DNA from: Leifsonia xyli
Lineage (GTDB): Bacteria > Actinomycetota > Actinomycetes > Actinomycetales > Microbacteriaceae
Reading direction: 5' to 3'
Length of the DNA: 64,000 nucleotides
NCBI GenBank assembly: GCA_001647635.1
Contig: CP014761.1
Coordinates: 3,100,001-3,164,000, forward strand
Below the pieces are notes generated by a model, which saw nothing but the letters and a program-made list of their open reading frames with translations, ran no database searches and had not been told where the DNA came from. Positions 1 to 9,889 of this stretch are shown piece after piece. Both the position numbers and the translations under genes were made by a program. Position 1 is the first letter of the stretch. Every line of letters starts with the position of its first letter.

Positions 1-343
1 ATCACGACGCGGAGCGCCTCCGACATCACGCCGAGGCCGCGGGCCTCCGGTGCCAGCCAGTACCCGATCTCACCGCGGTGCTGGTGGATGTCGCCGACGC
101 TGACCATTCCGACCAGGATCCCGGCGGTGCGGATCGCCCAGGTGCACACCCGACCGCTCGCCCAGCCGTCGGGGACGACGCTCGTCACGAACCCGACCGC
201 GTGCTGACGCCGGTAGGGCGCCGGCACCGTCGTCCACCGGGCGATGGCCGGGTCGGCGCACAGTTCGGCGATCCGGTCGATGTCGGCCTCGGTCGGCGTC
301 GAGAGCACGACCCGCTCACCGGACAGCACGACCGGCTTGGGCA

Positions 344-344
<1 letters not shown>
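1..344 (-). CDS. GNAT-family N-acetyltransferase, partial (C-terminus off the left edge)
   Basis: The complement reads from an ATG at 344 for at least 114 residues and then leaves the window. The N-terminus has the RimJ/RimL-like pattern GERVVLSTPTEADIDRI, and the motif GEIGYWLAPEARGLGV is a typical acetyl-CoA-binding turn of GNAT enzymes. Such proteins move acetyl from acetyl-CoA to an amine; the substrate cannot be told from sequence. The start ATG shares its A with the trpS stop (TGATG), so the two are almost certainly translated from one mRNA. The family is clear, the exact function is not. Confidence 0.8.
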
Positions 345-2264
<1,920 letters not shown>

Positions 2265-2273
2265 GCCTCCAGC

Positions 2274-3509
2274 CTACCGGCGGGCGCCGACAGCGGTTCC
2301 GGCGTCGAGCAGGTCGTTGAGCCGCCCCTCCGCCTTCTCGACGCGGCGCTGCGCCGGGAACCGTGCGAACCATTTCGCGCGGGACAGCTCGTCCCGGGCA
2401 TCCGACAGCTCGGCTTTCGCCACCAGGACCCGCGCCTCGTGTTCGGCTGCCGCCTGCTCCGCCTCGCGCTGCTCCTCCGTCATCAGGCGCGGCGACAGAC
2501 CGCTGTCGAACATCCCGACCGCGATCCACGAGGCGGACAGCAGGATCACCTTCGAAATGAGGTTGAACCAGAGCAGCAGACCGATGAAGACGGTGAAGGA
2601 CGCGAGCAGCGGGTTCTTGGAGGTGTATCCGAGCAGCAGGCCGCCCAGCGCGCTGAGCCCCGCGAGCGCGGCCGCACCCAGGAACGCCCCGAACGCGAGG
2701 TTGCGCCACGGTATGAACACGCGCGACATGACCCGGAACATGGCGCCCAGCGTGACGATGTTCAGCGCGACCGAGACGAGAAGGCCTGAGAACCGGTAGG
2801 CGGCGGTCGTCCAGAAGGAGTCGGAACTGAGACCCGCCCACTCGAGCAGCAGGGTGAGCGCCTGGGTGCTCAGGATGCTGAGCAGCGCCGACAGTACGAA
2901 CAGGACTCCGAAGATCAGGGCGAGGCCGAAGTCGCGGATCTTCTGCAACACGTAGTTCGTCGTGTCGCGCGAGAGACCGAACACGGCGCGGACCGCCTGG
3001 CGCGTGTAGTAGAGCCAGCCGATGGCGGTCCAGATCAGACCGACGGCGGCGATGACGCCCGTCCAGCCGAAGGATGTCGCAGACTCCAGCTGATCCTGCG
3101 AGATGATCCCCTCCTGGGACCCGCTCGAGATCAGACCGGGCACGGCGCGGTTGACGAGCGCGACCATCGCATTGAAGAGCCGCTCGTCGTTGCCCAGCCA
3201 GACGCTGAAGACGGAGAAGCCCAGCCAGACCGCTGCGAAGACGGCGAACAGCGACTGGTAGCCGATCCCCGCGGCGCGGAGGTTTCCGTCCGAGTGCGAG
3301 TAGTTGATGTAGACGCGGTACGGCCGCAGCGCCTCCACCCACTTCGCCCAGCCGGAGACCCGGGCCACCGGCTTCTGCAGCCGCTTCCGGAGCGGGTCAG
3401 CCCGCTCCATCAGGCGCTCCTTGAGCGTGTGCTCGGGAGGCACATCCCCCTCGGCGCGCTGGAGCTCGGGGTCGGGCACCACCGGCGCGGGTCTGGACTT
3501 CTTGGCCAC
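2274..3509 (-). CDS. YihY/virulence factor BrkB family membrane protein
   Basis: Integral membrane protein of the YihY/BrkB family, about 411 residues, with roughly six hydrophobic segments between residues 70 and 330 and a charged C-terminal tail of about 80 residues rich in Glu and Arg that probably forms a cytoplasmic helix. The motif GWLYYTRQAVRAVFG is typical of the family. The biochemical role is unsettled; the old RNase BN label is wrong. The GTG at 3509 is preferred to an ATG-like start at 3539 because the box TATCCT (3521-3516, minus) ends 6 bases before it, a leaderless arrangement. A neighbour of trpS and sdh in mycobacteria is, from memory, of the same family. Confidence 0.85.
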   Translation of the reverse strand: MAKKSRPAPVVPDPELQRAEGDVPPEHTLKERLMERADPLRKRLQKPVARVSGWAKWVEALRPYRVYINYSHSDGNLRAAGIGYQSLFAVFAAVWLGFSVFSVWLGNDERLFNAMVALVNRAVPGLISSGSQEGIISQDQLESATSFGWTGVIAAVGLIWTAIGWLYYTRQAVRAVFGLSRDTTNYVLQKIRDFGLALIFGVLFVLSALLSILSTQALTLLLEWAGLSSDSFWTTAAYRFSGLLVSVALNIVTLGAMFRVMSRVFIPWRNLAFGAFLGAAALAGLSALGGLLLGYTSKNPLLASFTVFIGLLLWFNLISKVILLSASWIAVGMFDSGLSPRLMTEEQREAEQAAAEHEARVLVAKAELSDARDELSRAKWFARFPAQRRVEKAEGRLNDLLDAGTAVGARR

Positions 3510-3549
3510 GCCGTCAGGATAGCGACGCGGCACGCGCACGGATACGACG

Positions 3550-3580
3550 CGAGCCCGGGCGCTCAGCGCGCCCGGGCTCG
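3550..3580 (-). terminator. hairpin after the sdh operon
   Basis: A perfect 13-bp inverted repeat (3550-3562 with 3568-3580, 5-base loop) lies just beyond the sdhB stop and before the BrkB gene. It is very GC-rich and has no T run, so it may act as a GC-type terminator or an mRNA 3' stabiliser. Function is inferred from position. Confidence 0.6.
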
Positions 3581-3600
3581 GGGTCGATCGGCGGAACCGC

Positions 3601-4302
3601 TCAGCGGCGTCCGCGCATGATGGCCTGCTTGACTTCGGCTATCGCCTGCGTCACCTGGATGCCGCGGGGGCACGCGTCAGTGCAGTTGAAGGTCGTGCGG
3701 CAGCGCCACACGCCCTCCTTGTCGTTGAGGATGTCCAGGCGCACCTGCGAGTTGTCGTCGCGCGAGTCGAAGATGAAGCGGTGCGCGTTGACGATGGCCG
3801 CCGGGCCGAAGTACTGGCCGTCGGTCCAGAACACCGGGCAGGACGAGGTGCACGCGGCGCAGAGGATGCACTTGGTGGTGTCGTCGAAGCGGGCGCGGTC
3901 GGCGACCGACTGCACGCGCTCCTTGCCCTTCTCGGGCTTGGAGTTGGCGACCAGGAACGGCTGCACCTCGCGGTACGACTCGAAGAACGGCTCCATGTCG
4001 ACGATGAGGTCCTTCTCGAGCGGCAGGCCCTTGATCGCCTCGACGTAGATCGGCTTCGAGATGTCGAGGTCCTTGATCAGCGTCTTGCAGGCGAGGCGGT
4101 TGCGGCCGTTGATGCGCATGGCGTCCGAGCCGCAGATGCCGTGGGCGCACGAGCGGCGGAACGTCAGCGAGCCGTCCTGCTCCCACTTGATCTTGTGCAG
4201 CGCGTCCAGGATGCGGTCGGTCGGGAAGAGCTCGACGTCGAAGTCCTGCCAGCGCGGCTCCGTGTCCACATCCGGGTCGAAGCGGCGGATGATCAGGGTC
4301 AC
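3601..4302 (-). CDS. sdhB: succinate dehydrogenase iron-sulfur subunit (apparent N-terminal frame break)
   Basis: Electron-transfer subunit of complex II, passing electrons from SdhA flavin to quinone. The intact frame gives 233 residues with all three cluster motifs: CAHGICGSDAM plus a later Cys (2Fe-2S), CILCAACTSSCPVF (4Fe-4S) and CRTTFNCTDACPRG (3Fe-4S/4Fe-4S). Family homology starts at once in this frame, but the GTG at 4302 has no ribosome-binding site. A better start is the ATG at 4361, which overlaps the sdhA stop (TGATG) behind a strong GGAGAGGAAG site; it is out of frame by one base and would give [12 protein letters not shown] before shifting. Adding one base to the G run at 4327-4330 joins the two. 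I think this is a real, functional gene with a sequence error. Confidence 0.93.
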   Translation of the reverse strand: MTLIIRRFDPDVDTEPRWQDFDVELFPTDRILDALHKIKWEQDGSLTFRRSCAHGICGSDAMRINGRNRLACKTLIKDLDISKPIYVEAIKGLPLEKDLIVDMEPFFESYREVQPFLVANSKPEKGKERVQSVADRARFDDTTKCILCAACTSSCPVFWTDGQYFGPAAIVNAHRFIFDSRDDNSQVRLDILNDKEGVWRCRTTFNCTDACPRGIQVTQAIAEVKQAIMRGRR

Positions 4303-4360
4303 GGTGAAGGACTCGACCGGCGCTTCGGGGCCGGCGGAGTCTCGAGCACGGCGTTCGACA

Positions 4361-6163
4361 TCAGTACTTCCTCTCCATCGGCTGGTAGCGGGTCACGACG
4401 ACGGGCTTCCAGTCGAGCGTGATGTGGTCTGCCGCGTCCGACGAGTGCGGGTCGCCGGTGAGGTAGGCCATGGTGTGCTTCATGTAGTTCTCGTCGTCGC
4501 GCTTCGGGAAGTCGTCGCGCATGTGGCCGCCGCGTGACTCCTTGCGGTTGCGCGCGGAGTAGACGACGACCTCGGCGAGGTCGAGCAGGAAGCCGAGCTC
4601 AACGGCCTCCAGCAGGTCGGTGTTGTACCGCTTGCCCTTGTCCTGCACCTGCACGTTGCGGTAGCGCTCGCGCAGCTGGTGGATGGTCTCGGTGACCTTC
4701 GCGAGCGACTCGTCGGTGCGGAACACCTGGGCGTTCCGGTCCATCTCGTCCTGCAGCTCCTTGCGGATCGCGGCGATCCGCTCGGTGCCGGTCGAGGTGC
4801 GGAGCTCGTCGATCATGCCGCGGACGCCGGCGGCCGGGTCCTCCGGCAGCGGGACGATCTTGGCGGTCTTGACGTACTCGACCGCGTTGTTGCCCGCGCG
4901 CTTGCCGAACACGTTGATGTCGAGCAGCGAGTTGGTGCCCAGGCGGTTGGAGCCGTGCACCGAGACGCAGGCGCACTCGCCGGCGGCGTACAGGCCGGGG
5001 ACGACGGTGGTGTTGTCGCGCAGCACCTCGGCGGCCGTATTGGTCGGGATGCCGCCCATCGCGTAGTGGGCGGTCGGCATGACCGGCACCGGCTCGACGA
5101 CCGGGTCCACGCCCAAGTAGGTGCGGGCGAACTCGGTGATGTCGGGGAGCTTGGTCTCGAGCACCTCGGCACCCAGGTGGGTGCAGTCGAGGAGCACGTA
5201 ATCCTTGTGCGGGCCGGCGCCGCGACCCTCTGCGACCTCCTGGACCATGCAGCGGGCGACGATGTCGCGGGGCGCCAGGTCTTTGATGGTGGGGGCGTAG
5301 CGCTCCATGAACCGCTCGCCGGACGCGTTACGGAGGATCGCGCCCTCGCCTCTGGCGCCCTCGGTCAGGAGGATGCCGAGCCCGGCGAGGCCGGTGGGGT
5401 GGAACTGGAAGAACTCCATGTCCTCCAACGGAAGCTTCTTGCGCCAGATGATGCCGACGCCGTCGCCGGTGAGCGTGTGCGCGTTGGAGGTGGTCTTGAA
5501 GATCTTGCCGAAGCCGCCGGTTGCGAAGATGATCGCCTTCGAGTGGAAGACGTGCAGCTCGCCGGTGGCCAGCTCGTACGCGACGACGCCCGCGGGCTGC
5601 TCGACGCCGTCGACCTCGTTCATGATCACGTCGAGGACGTAGAACTCGTTGAAGAAGTTGATGCCGAGCTTGACGCAGTTCTGGAACAGCGTCTGCAGGA
5701 TCATGTGGCCCGTGCGGTCGGCCGCGTAGCAGGCCCGGCGCACCGGCGCCTTGCCGTGGTCGCGGGTGTGACCGCCGAAGCGGCGCTGATCGATCTTGCC
5801 CTCGGGCGTGCGGTTGAACGGCAGGCCCATGTTCTCGAGGTCGATGACCGCGTCGATGGCCTCCTTGGCGAGGATCTCGGCCGCGTCCTGGTCGACGAGG
5901 TAGTCGCCGCCCTTGACGGTGTCGAAGGTGTGCCACTCCCAGCTGTCCTCCTCGACGTTCGCGAGCGCCGCGGCCATGCCGCCCTGCGCCGCGCCGGTGT
6001 GGGAGCGGGTGGGGTAGAGCTTCGAGATGACGGCCGTGCGGGCGTGCGGGCCCGCCTCGATCGCCGCGCGCATCCCGGCGCCGCCGGCGCCGACGATGAC
6101 GATGTCGAACTCGTGGTAGTGGACGCCGTCGATGACGGTCGATTCAGTAGCTTCCGTTGTCAC
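4361..6163 (-). CDS. sdhA: succinate dehydrogenase flavoprotein subunit
   Basis: FAD-bearing catalytic subunit of complex II, oxidising succinate to fumarate on the cytoplasmic face. The 600-residue protein shows the dinucleotide-binding [10 protein letters not shown] (residues 25-34), the flavinylation motif SHTGAAQGG with the FAD-linking His near residue 55, the substrate loop [14 protein letters not shown] and HPTGL, and the capping [12 protein letters not shown] segment. The GTG start at 6163 follows a GGAAGA site. It is third in sdhC-D-A-B, 21 bases after sdhD, and its stop overlaps the likely sdhB start. Confidence 0.97.
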   Translation of the reverse strand: MTTEATESTVIDGVHYHEFDIVIVGAGGAGMRAAIEAGPHARTAVISKLYPTRSHTGAAQGGMAAALANVEEDSWEWHTFDTVKGGDYLVDQDAAEILAKEAIDAVIDLENMGLPFNRTPEGKIDQRRFGGHTRDHGKAPVRRACYAADRTGHMILQTLFQNCVKLGINFFNEFYVLDVIMNEVDGVEQPAGVVAYELATGELHVFHSKAIIFATGGFGKIFKTTSNAHTLTGDGVGIIWRKKLPLEDMEFFQFHPTGLAGLGILLTEGARGEGAILRNASGERFMERYAPTIKDLAPRDIVARCMVQEVAEGRGAGPHKDYVLLDCTHLGAEVLETKLPDITEFARTYLGVDPVVEPVPVMPTAHYAMGGIPTNTAAEVLRDNTTVVPGLYAAGECACVSVHGSNRLGTNSLLDINVFGKRAGNNAVEYVKTAKIVPLPEDPAAGVRGMIDELRTSTGTERIAAIRKELQDEMDRNAQVFRTDESLAKVTETIHQLRERYRNVQVQDKGKRYNTDLLEAVELGFLLDLAEVVVYSARNRKESRGGHMRDDFPKRDDENYMKHTMAYLTGDPHSSDAADHITLDWKPVVVTRYQPMERKY

Positions 6164-6184
6164 AGGTCTTCCGTTGTCGAAGGA

Positions 6185-6628
6185 TCAGCGTGCCGGGCAG
6201 AAGGACGGCAGGTCGGCCGCCGCGGCGCCCGCGGGGCAGGGGTCGAACGTGAAGATCACGAGCGTTCCGAGCACGAGCAGCACGACGACCGCGGCGAGGA
6301 TGGCCCACTTCAGCACGCGGTTGACGATCCGGTTGTACGCGTAGTCGTTCACGAGGGTGCGCATCCCGTTACCGCCGTGGATCAGCGCGAGCCACAGCAT
6401 CAGGAGGTCCCAGACCTGCCAGAACGGGGTGGCGTACTTGCCCGCCACGAACGCGAAGTCGATCTGCTTCACGCCGTCGCCGAGGACGAGGTTGATGAGC
6501 AGGTGGCCGAAGATGAGGATCACGAGCAGCAGCCCGGAGAACCGCATGTAGATCCAGCCCCACTTCTCCCAGTTCTTGCCGCGGGAGGTGCGGGCGGCGG
6601 GGGTGCGCGGCGCTTCGATGGTCGTCAC
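6185..6628 (-). CDS. sdhD: succinate dehydrogenase hydrophobic membrane anchor subunit
   Basis: 147 residues with three transmembrane helices (about 35-60, 75-95 and 105-130). KWGWIYMRFSGLLLVILIFG followed by HLLIN resembles the SdhD helix that contributes a heme ligand, and HGGNGMRTLVNDY is the loop after helix two. It anchors SdhAB to the membrane and helps form the quinone site. GTG start at 6628 lies one base after the sdhC stop, with a strong GGAGGTGA site inside the end of sdhC, so the two are translationally linked. The last 25 residues are unusually rich in Ala and Pro. Confidence 0.92.
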   Translation of the reverse strand: MTTIEAPRTPAARTSRGKNWEKWGWIYMRFSGLLLVILIFGHLLINLVLGDGVKQIDFAFVAGKYATPFWQVWDLLMLWLALIHGGNGMRTLVNDYAYNRIVNRVLKWAILAAVVVLLVLGTLVIFTFDPCPAGAAAADLPSFCPAR

Positions 6629-6629
6629 G

Positions 6630-7046
6630 TCAGTTCACCTCCGAGAAGATGTGCACGAGCTGCACGGGCACGAAGCCCGCCATGAGGATGACCCACAGCG
6701 CCAGCACGATCCAGAACATGACCTTCTGGTACTTGACGCCCTTACTCCAGAAGTCGATCAGGATGATGCGCAGGCCGTTGAAGGCGTGGAACACGATGGC
6801 CGCGACGAGGGCGATCTCGCCGAGCCCCATGATCGGGTTCTTGTAGGTGCCGATCACCGCGTTGTAAGCCTCGGGGCTCACGCGGATGAGCGACGTGTCC
6901 AGGATGTGGACGAGAAGGAAGAAGAAGATGGCGACGCCGGTGATGCGGTGGAGGACCCACGACCACATCCCCTCGCGGCCTCGGTACAGAGTGCCGCCGG
7001 GCCGGGTCTTGGCCGGCTGCAGCGTCCCTGTCGTCTGAGTGGACAC
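6630..7046 (-). CDS. sdhC: succinate dehydrogenase cytochrome b556 subunit
   Basis: First gene of the sdh operon; 138 residues from a GTG at 7046 that follows a GGGAGG ribosome-binding site. An ATG 33 bases upstream is in frame but has no such site. The signature YRGREGMWSWVLHRITGV is diagnostic of SdhC, and HAFNGLRIILIDFW carries the probable heme-ligand His. Three helices anchor the complex and bind heme b and quinone. A -10-like TAGACT at 7106-7101 (minus) would start the operon transcript near 7094, giving a leader of about 48 bases. A perfect palindrome lies further upstream. Confidence 0.94.
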   Translation of the reverse strand: MSTQTTGTLQPAKTRPGGTLYRGREGMWSWVLHRITGVAIFFFLLVHILDTSLIRVSPEAYNAVIGTYKNPIMGLGEIALVAAIVFHAFNGLRIILIDFWSKGVKYQKVMFWIVLALWVILMAGFVPVQLVHIFSEVN

Positions 7047-7144
7047 GGGACAACCCTCCCTGGTTGCGGATCGCTTCATGGGCGCATCGAGCGCAGCGCA
7101 AGTCTATGCCGGGACCGTCCATGTCGCCTCTTAGGGTGTCCTCA

Positions 7145-7166
7145 GTTATCTCGATGTCGAGATAAC
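7145..7166. promoter_or_regulatory. 22-bp perfect palindrome between sdhC and a small divergent gene
   Basis: Perfect 10-bp inverted repeat (GTTATCTCGA at 7145-7154, complement at 7157-7166) around a 2-base centre. AT-rich, symmetric and between two divergent promoters, it has the form of an operator for a dimeric regulator (MarR-, GntR- or TetR-like in size). It is about 40-65 bases upstream of the predicted start of the small gene and about 50-70 upstream of the sdh start. The regulator is unknown. Confidence 0.65.
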
Positions 7167-7172
7167 CCGCTC

Positions 7173-7201
7173 TCGACGGGGCGGGACGCGCGGCGTACCG
7201 T
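7173..7201 (+). promoter_or_regulatory. promoter of the 74-residue gene (leaderless)
   Basis: TCGACG at 7173-7178, a 17-base spacer and TACCGT at 7196-7201 form a good actinobacterial -35/-10 pair. The ATG at 7209 is 7 bases after the -10 box, so transcription and translation would begin at the same base. Confidence 0.5.
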
Positions 7202-7208
7202 CCACCGC

Positions 7209-7433
7209 ATGACACAGGACGAACCGATCATGCACGGGAGCACCGAGGCCACGGACGAGTCGAAAGTCGCCGGCATCGTGGAGCAGGTGCGCGCCGATGC
7301 CCAGCTCCGCCCTCAGGAGGACGCCGAGCGGCTGTTGCGTCAGCGCTTCGACGAGGCCGGGCTGCAGGTCTCGGACGAGGAGATCTCGCGGCACGCCCAC
7401 GGCATCCAGAACGGGCCGTCTGTCGTCGACTGA
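7209..7433 (+). CDS. small acidic protein of unknown function
   Basis: A 74-residue ORF, strongly charged, with the pattern AQLRPQEDAERLLRQRFDEA followed by GLQVSDEEISRHAH. It has no signal peptide or membrane segment and is predicted largely helical. I do not recognise it with certainty; short proteins with this kind of C-terminus occur as uncharacterised genes in Microbacteriaceae. A leaderless promoter directly upstream and divergence from sdhC across the palindrome support its being expressed. It converges on manC, with 9 bases between the stops. Confidence 0.7.
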   Translation: MTQDEPIMHGSTEATDESKVAGIVEQVRADAQLRPQEDAERLLRQRFDEAGLQVSDEEISRHAHGIQNGPSVVD

Positions 7434-7442
7434 CGCCCCCGG

Positions 7443-8579
7443 CTAGAGGACGTCCGTCGACCCGGTGATCTTCAGCGCGTCCACCACCGACTTCACCCGC
7501 TGCGCGTTCTCGCTCGTGGTGACCAGCAGCGCGTCCGGCGTGTCGACGACGACGATGTCCTTCACGCCGATCAGGCTGATGACGCGCCCGCTCTGGCTGA
7601 CCACGATGCCGCTCGACGCGTCCGACAGCACGCGGGCGTTCTCGCCGAGGATCGCGAGGTCCGACTTGCGGCCGCCGGAGTTGAGCTTGGCGAGCGAGGC
7701 GAAGTCGCCGACGTCGTCCCAGTCGAAGTAGCCGGGGATGACCGCGAGACGTCCGGCCGCCGCGGCGGGCTCGGCGACCGTGTAGTCGATCGCGATCTTC
7801 TCGAGCTCGGGCCAGATCCGGTCGACGGCGGGGCCGCGGGTCGCCGGGTCGTCCCAGGCCTCGGCAAGCTCGATCAGCCCCTCCAGGAGGCGCGGCTTGT
7901 TGCGGCCGATCTCCTCCAGCAGGCGGTCCGCGCGGGCGATGAACATGCTCGCGTTCCAGAGATAGTCGCCGCTCTCGAGGTAGCGCTCAGCCGTCTCGAG
8001 GTCCGGCTTCTCCTTGAACGAGTCGACGGTCAGCGCGCTCGGCGCTCCCTCCACCTCGAGCCGGTCGCCGTAGTGGATGTAGCCGAACCCGACCGCCGGC
8101 TCGGTGGGGCGGATGCCCACCGTGGTGATGTAGCCCGCCTGTGCCGCGGCCACGGCCTCGCGCACCGCCGCCTGGAACAGGGGGAGGTTGTGGATGACAT
8201 GGTCGGCCGCGAAGGAGCCGATGATCACGCCGGGCTCGCGGCGCTCGAGGATCGCGGCGGCCAGCCCGATCGCCGCGGTGGAGTCGCGCGGCTCGGACTC
8301 GAGCACGACGTTCGGGTCGGCCAGCCTCGGGAGCTGCTGCTCGACGGCGGCCCGGTGGGCGCGTCCCGTCACGACCATGATGCGCTGCTCGCCGGAGAGC
8401 GGCACGAGCCGGTCCCAGGTGTCGCGGAGCAGCGTCTGGCCGGAGCCGGTGAGGTCGTGGAGGAACTTCGGCGCGTCCGCCCGCGACAGCGGCCACAGCC
8501 GCGAGCCGATGCCTCCGGCTGGGATCACGCTGTAGAAGCGCTCGATGGGCGGGCCCTGGGTGATCCTGCGCGGCGTCAT
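7443..8579 (-). CDS. manC: mannose-1-phosphate guanylyltransferase
   Basis: Nucleotidyltransferase making GDP-mannose from mannose-1-phosphate and GTP, the donor for mannosylated lipids and glycans. The 378-residue protein begins with the pyrophosphorylase loop IPAGGIGSRLWPLSRADAPK and has GSFAADHVI (metal-binding Asp) and the KPD...ERYLESGDYLWNASMFI segment seen in this family. It lacks the isomerase half of bifunctional ManC/AlgA enzymes. The ATG at 8579 follows TATCCT (8591-8586, minus) by 6 bases, so the mRNA is probably leaderless. It diverges from a GT4 glycosyltransferase, which may use the product. Confidence 0.92.
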   Translation of the reverse strand: MTPRRITQGPPIERFYSVIPAGGIGSRLWPLSRADAPKFLHDLTGSGQTLLRDTWDRLVPLSGEQRIMVVTGRAHRAAVEQQLPRLADPNVVLESEPRDSTAAIGLAAAILERREPGVIIGSFAADHVIHNLPLFQAAVREAVAAAQAGYITTVGIRPTEPAVGFGYIHYGDRLEVEGAPSALTVDSFKEKPDLETAERYLESGDYLWNASMFIARADRLLEEIGRNKPRLLEGLIELAEAWDDPATRGPAVDRIWPELEKIAIDYTVAEPAAAAGRLAVIPGYFDWDDVGDFASLAKLNSGGRKSDLAILGENARVLSDASSGIVVSQSGRVISLIGVKDIVVVDTPDALLVTTSENAQRVKSVVDALKITGSTDVL

Positions 8580-8653
8580 GCCGAAAGGATACCGAGCGGT
8601 CCCGGACACCGGCCGTTCACGGCCGCGACACCGGCCGCTCCTAGCGTCGAGTC

Positions 8654-9823
8654 ATGCGGGTCGCGGTCGTCAGTGAGAGCTTCCTCCCCACGGTCAACGG
8701 GGTCACGACGAGTGTGCTGCGGGTGCTGGACCACCTCGCGGCCGAAGGACACGAGGCCATCGTGATCTGCCCGGACGCGGGGGCGCCGGCCGAGTACGCG
8801 GGGTTCCGCATCCATCAGGTGCCGTCGATCGCCTACCGGCAGTTCCCGGTCGGGCTGCCGAGCCCGCAGGTGCAGCGCATCCTGTCCGGATTCGGGCCGG
8901 ACGTCCTCCACGCGGCCTCTCCCTTCTTCCTGGGAGCGCAGGCGATCGCCGCCGCCAACCGGCTCGGGGTCCCGTCCGTCGCGATCTACCAGACGGACGT
9001 CGCCGGCTTCGCCCGGCGCAATGGCCTCGGGATGACGGCGGCCATCGCCTGGAAGTACGTGCGGTGGGTGCACGAGGGCGCCGACCTGACGCTCGCGCCG
9101 TCGGCCGCGAGCGAGTACGACCTCCGGACCGCGGGCGTCGGTCGCCTGGGCCGGTGGGGGCGCGGCGTCGACCTGGAGCGCTACCACCCCAATAAAAGGA
9201 GAACGGCGTCGGCGGTCGCGCTCCGCGAACGGCTGTCGCCGGACGGCGAGACCGTCGTCGGCTACGTCGGCCGCATCGCGCCGGAGAAGCAGGTCGAGCG
9301 GCTGCGGGCGCTGCGGGGCGTCGGGGGCGTCTCCGTCGCGATCGTGGGCGACGGTCCGGCACGGGAGACGGTCGCTCGCGAACTGCGCGGGGTGAACGTG
9401 CACTGGCTGGGCAGGCTCGGCGGCGAGGACCTCGCCGCCGCCTACGCCGCGTTCAACCTGTTCGTCCACACCGGCTCCGAGGAGACCTTCGGTCAGACGG
9501 TCCAGGAGGCCCACGCCTCCGGGCTCCCCGTGGTGGCCCCGCGCGCGGGCGGCCCGATCGACCTCGTCGAACACGGGGTCGACGGCCTGCTCTTCCCTCC
9601 TTCCGACGACCGCGCGTTGCGGGCGGCCGTCTCGATGCTCGTGCGGGACGGCGCCCTGCGGAGGCGCATGGGGGAGGCCGGCCGCCGCGCGGTGCTCGGC
9701 CGCAGCTGGGATGTCGTGTGCCGCGAGCTCACCGGCCACTACGAGCGGGTCATCGTGGACGCGGTCACCGCGGCCGCCGCGAGCGGCGTACAGCCTTCGA
9801 CGGGGTCGCGAGCGTACAGTTAG
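8654..9823 (+). CDS. GT4-family glycosyltransferase (PimB/MgtA-like)
   Basis: 389 residues with two Rossmann-like halves. The N-terminal SESFLPTVNGVTTSVLR matches mannosyltransferases such as MgtA/PimB; GYVGRIAPEKQVERL is the hinge, and EETFGQTVQEAHASGLPVVA is the conserved Glu-x7-Glu donor-binding motif. It probably adds mannose or glucuronate to a lipid acceptor at the inner membrane face. TAGCGT at 8642-8647 ends 6 bases before the ATG (leaderless). Divergence from manC supports GDP-mannose as the donor, but this is inference. Confidence 0.9.
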   Translation: MRVAVVSESFLPTVNGVTTSVLRVLDHLAAEGHEAIVICPDAGAPAEYAGFRIHQVPSIAYRQFPVGLPSPQVQRILSGFGPDVLHAASPFFLGAQAIAAANRLGVPSVAIYQTDVAGFARRNGLGMTAAIAWKYVRWVHEGADLTLAPSAASEYDLRTAGVGRLGRWGRGVDLERYHPNKRRTASAVALRERLSPDGETVVGYVGRIAPEKQVERLRALRGVGGVSVAIVGDGPARETVARELRGVNVHWLGRLGGEDLAAAYAAFNLFVHTGSEETFGQTVQEAHASGLPVVAPRAGGPIDLVEHGVDGLLFPPSDDRALRAAVSMLVRDGALRRRMGEAGRRAVLGRSWDVVCRELTGHYERVIVDAVTAAAASGVQPSTGSRAYS

Positions 9824-9889
9824 GTGGCCCATCCGGGCCGTCCACCGTCGCTTGCGACGTCCGCTCCTGGAGCACCCTGGAGGTGACCG

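Noticed and set aside
2274..3509. Ribonuclease BN annotation for the BrkB protein
   Set aside because: The family was once mislabelled; the protein is a multi-helix membrane protein with no nuclease motif.
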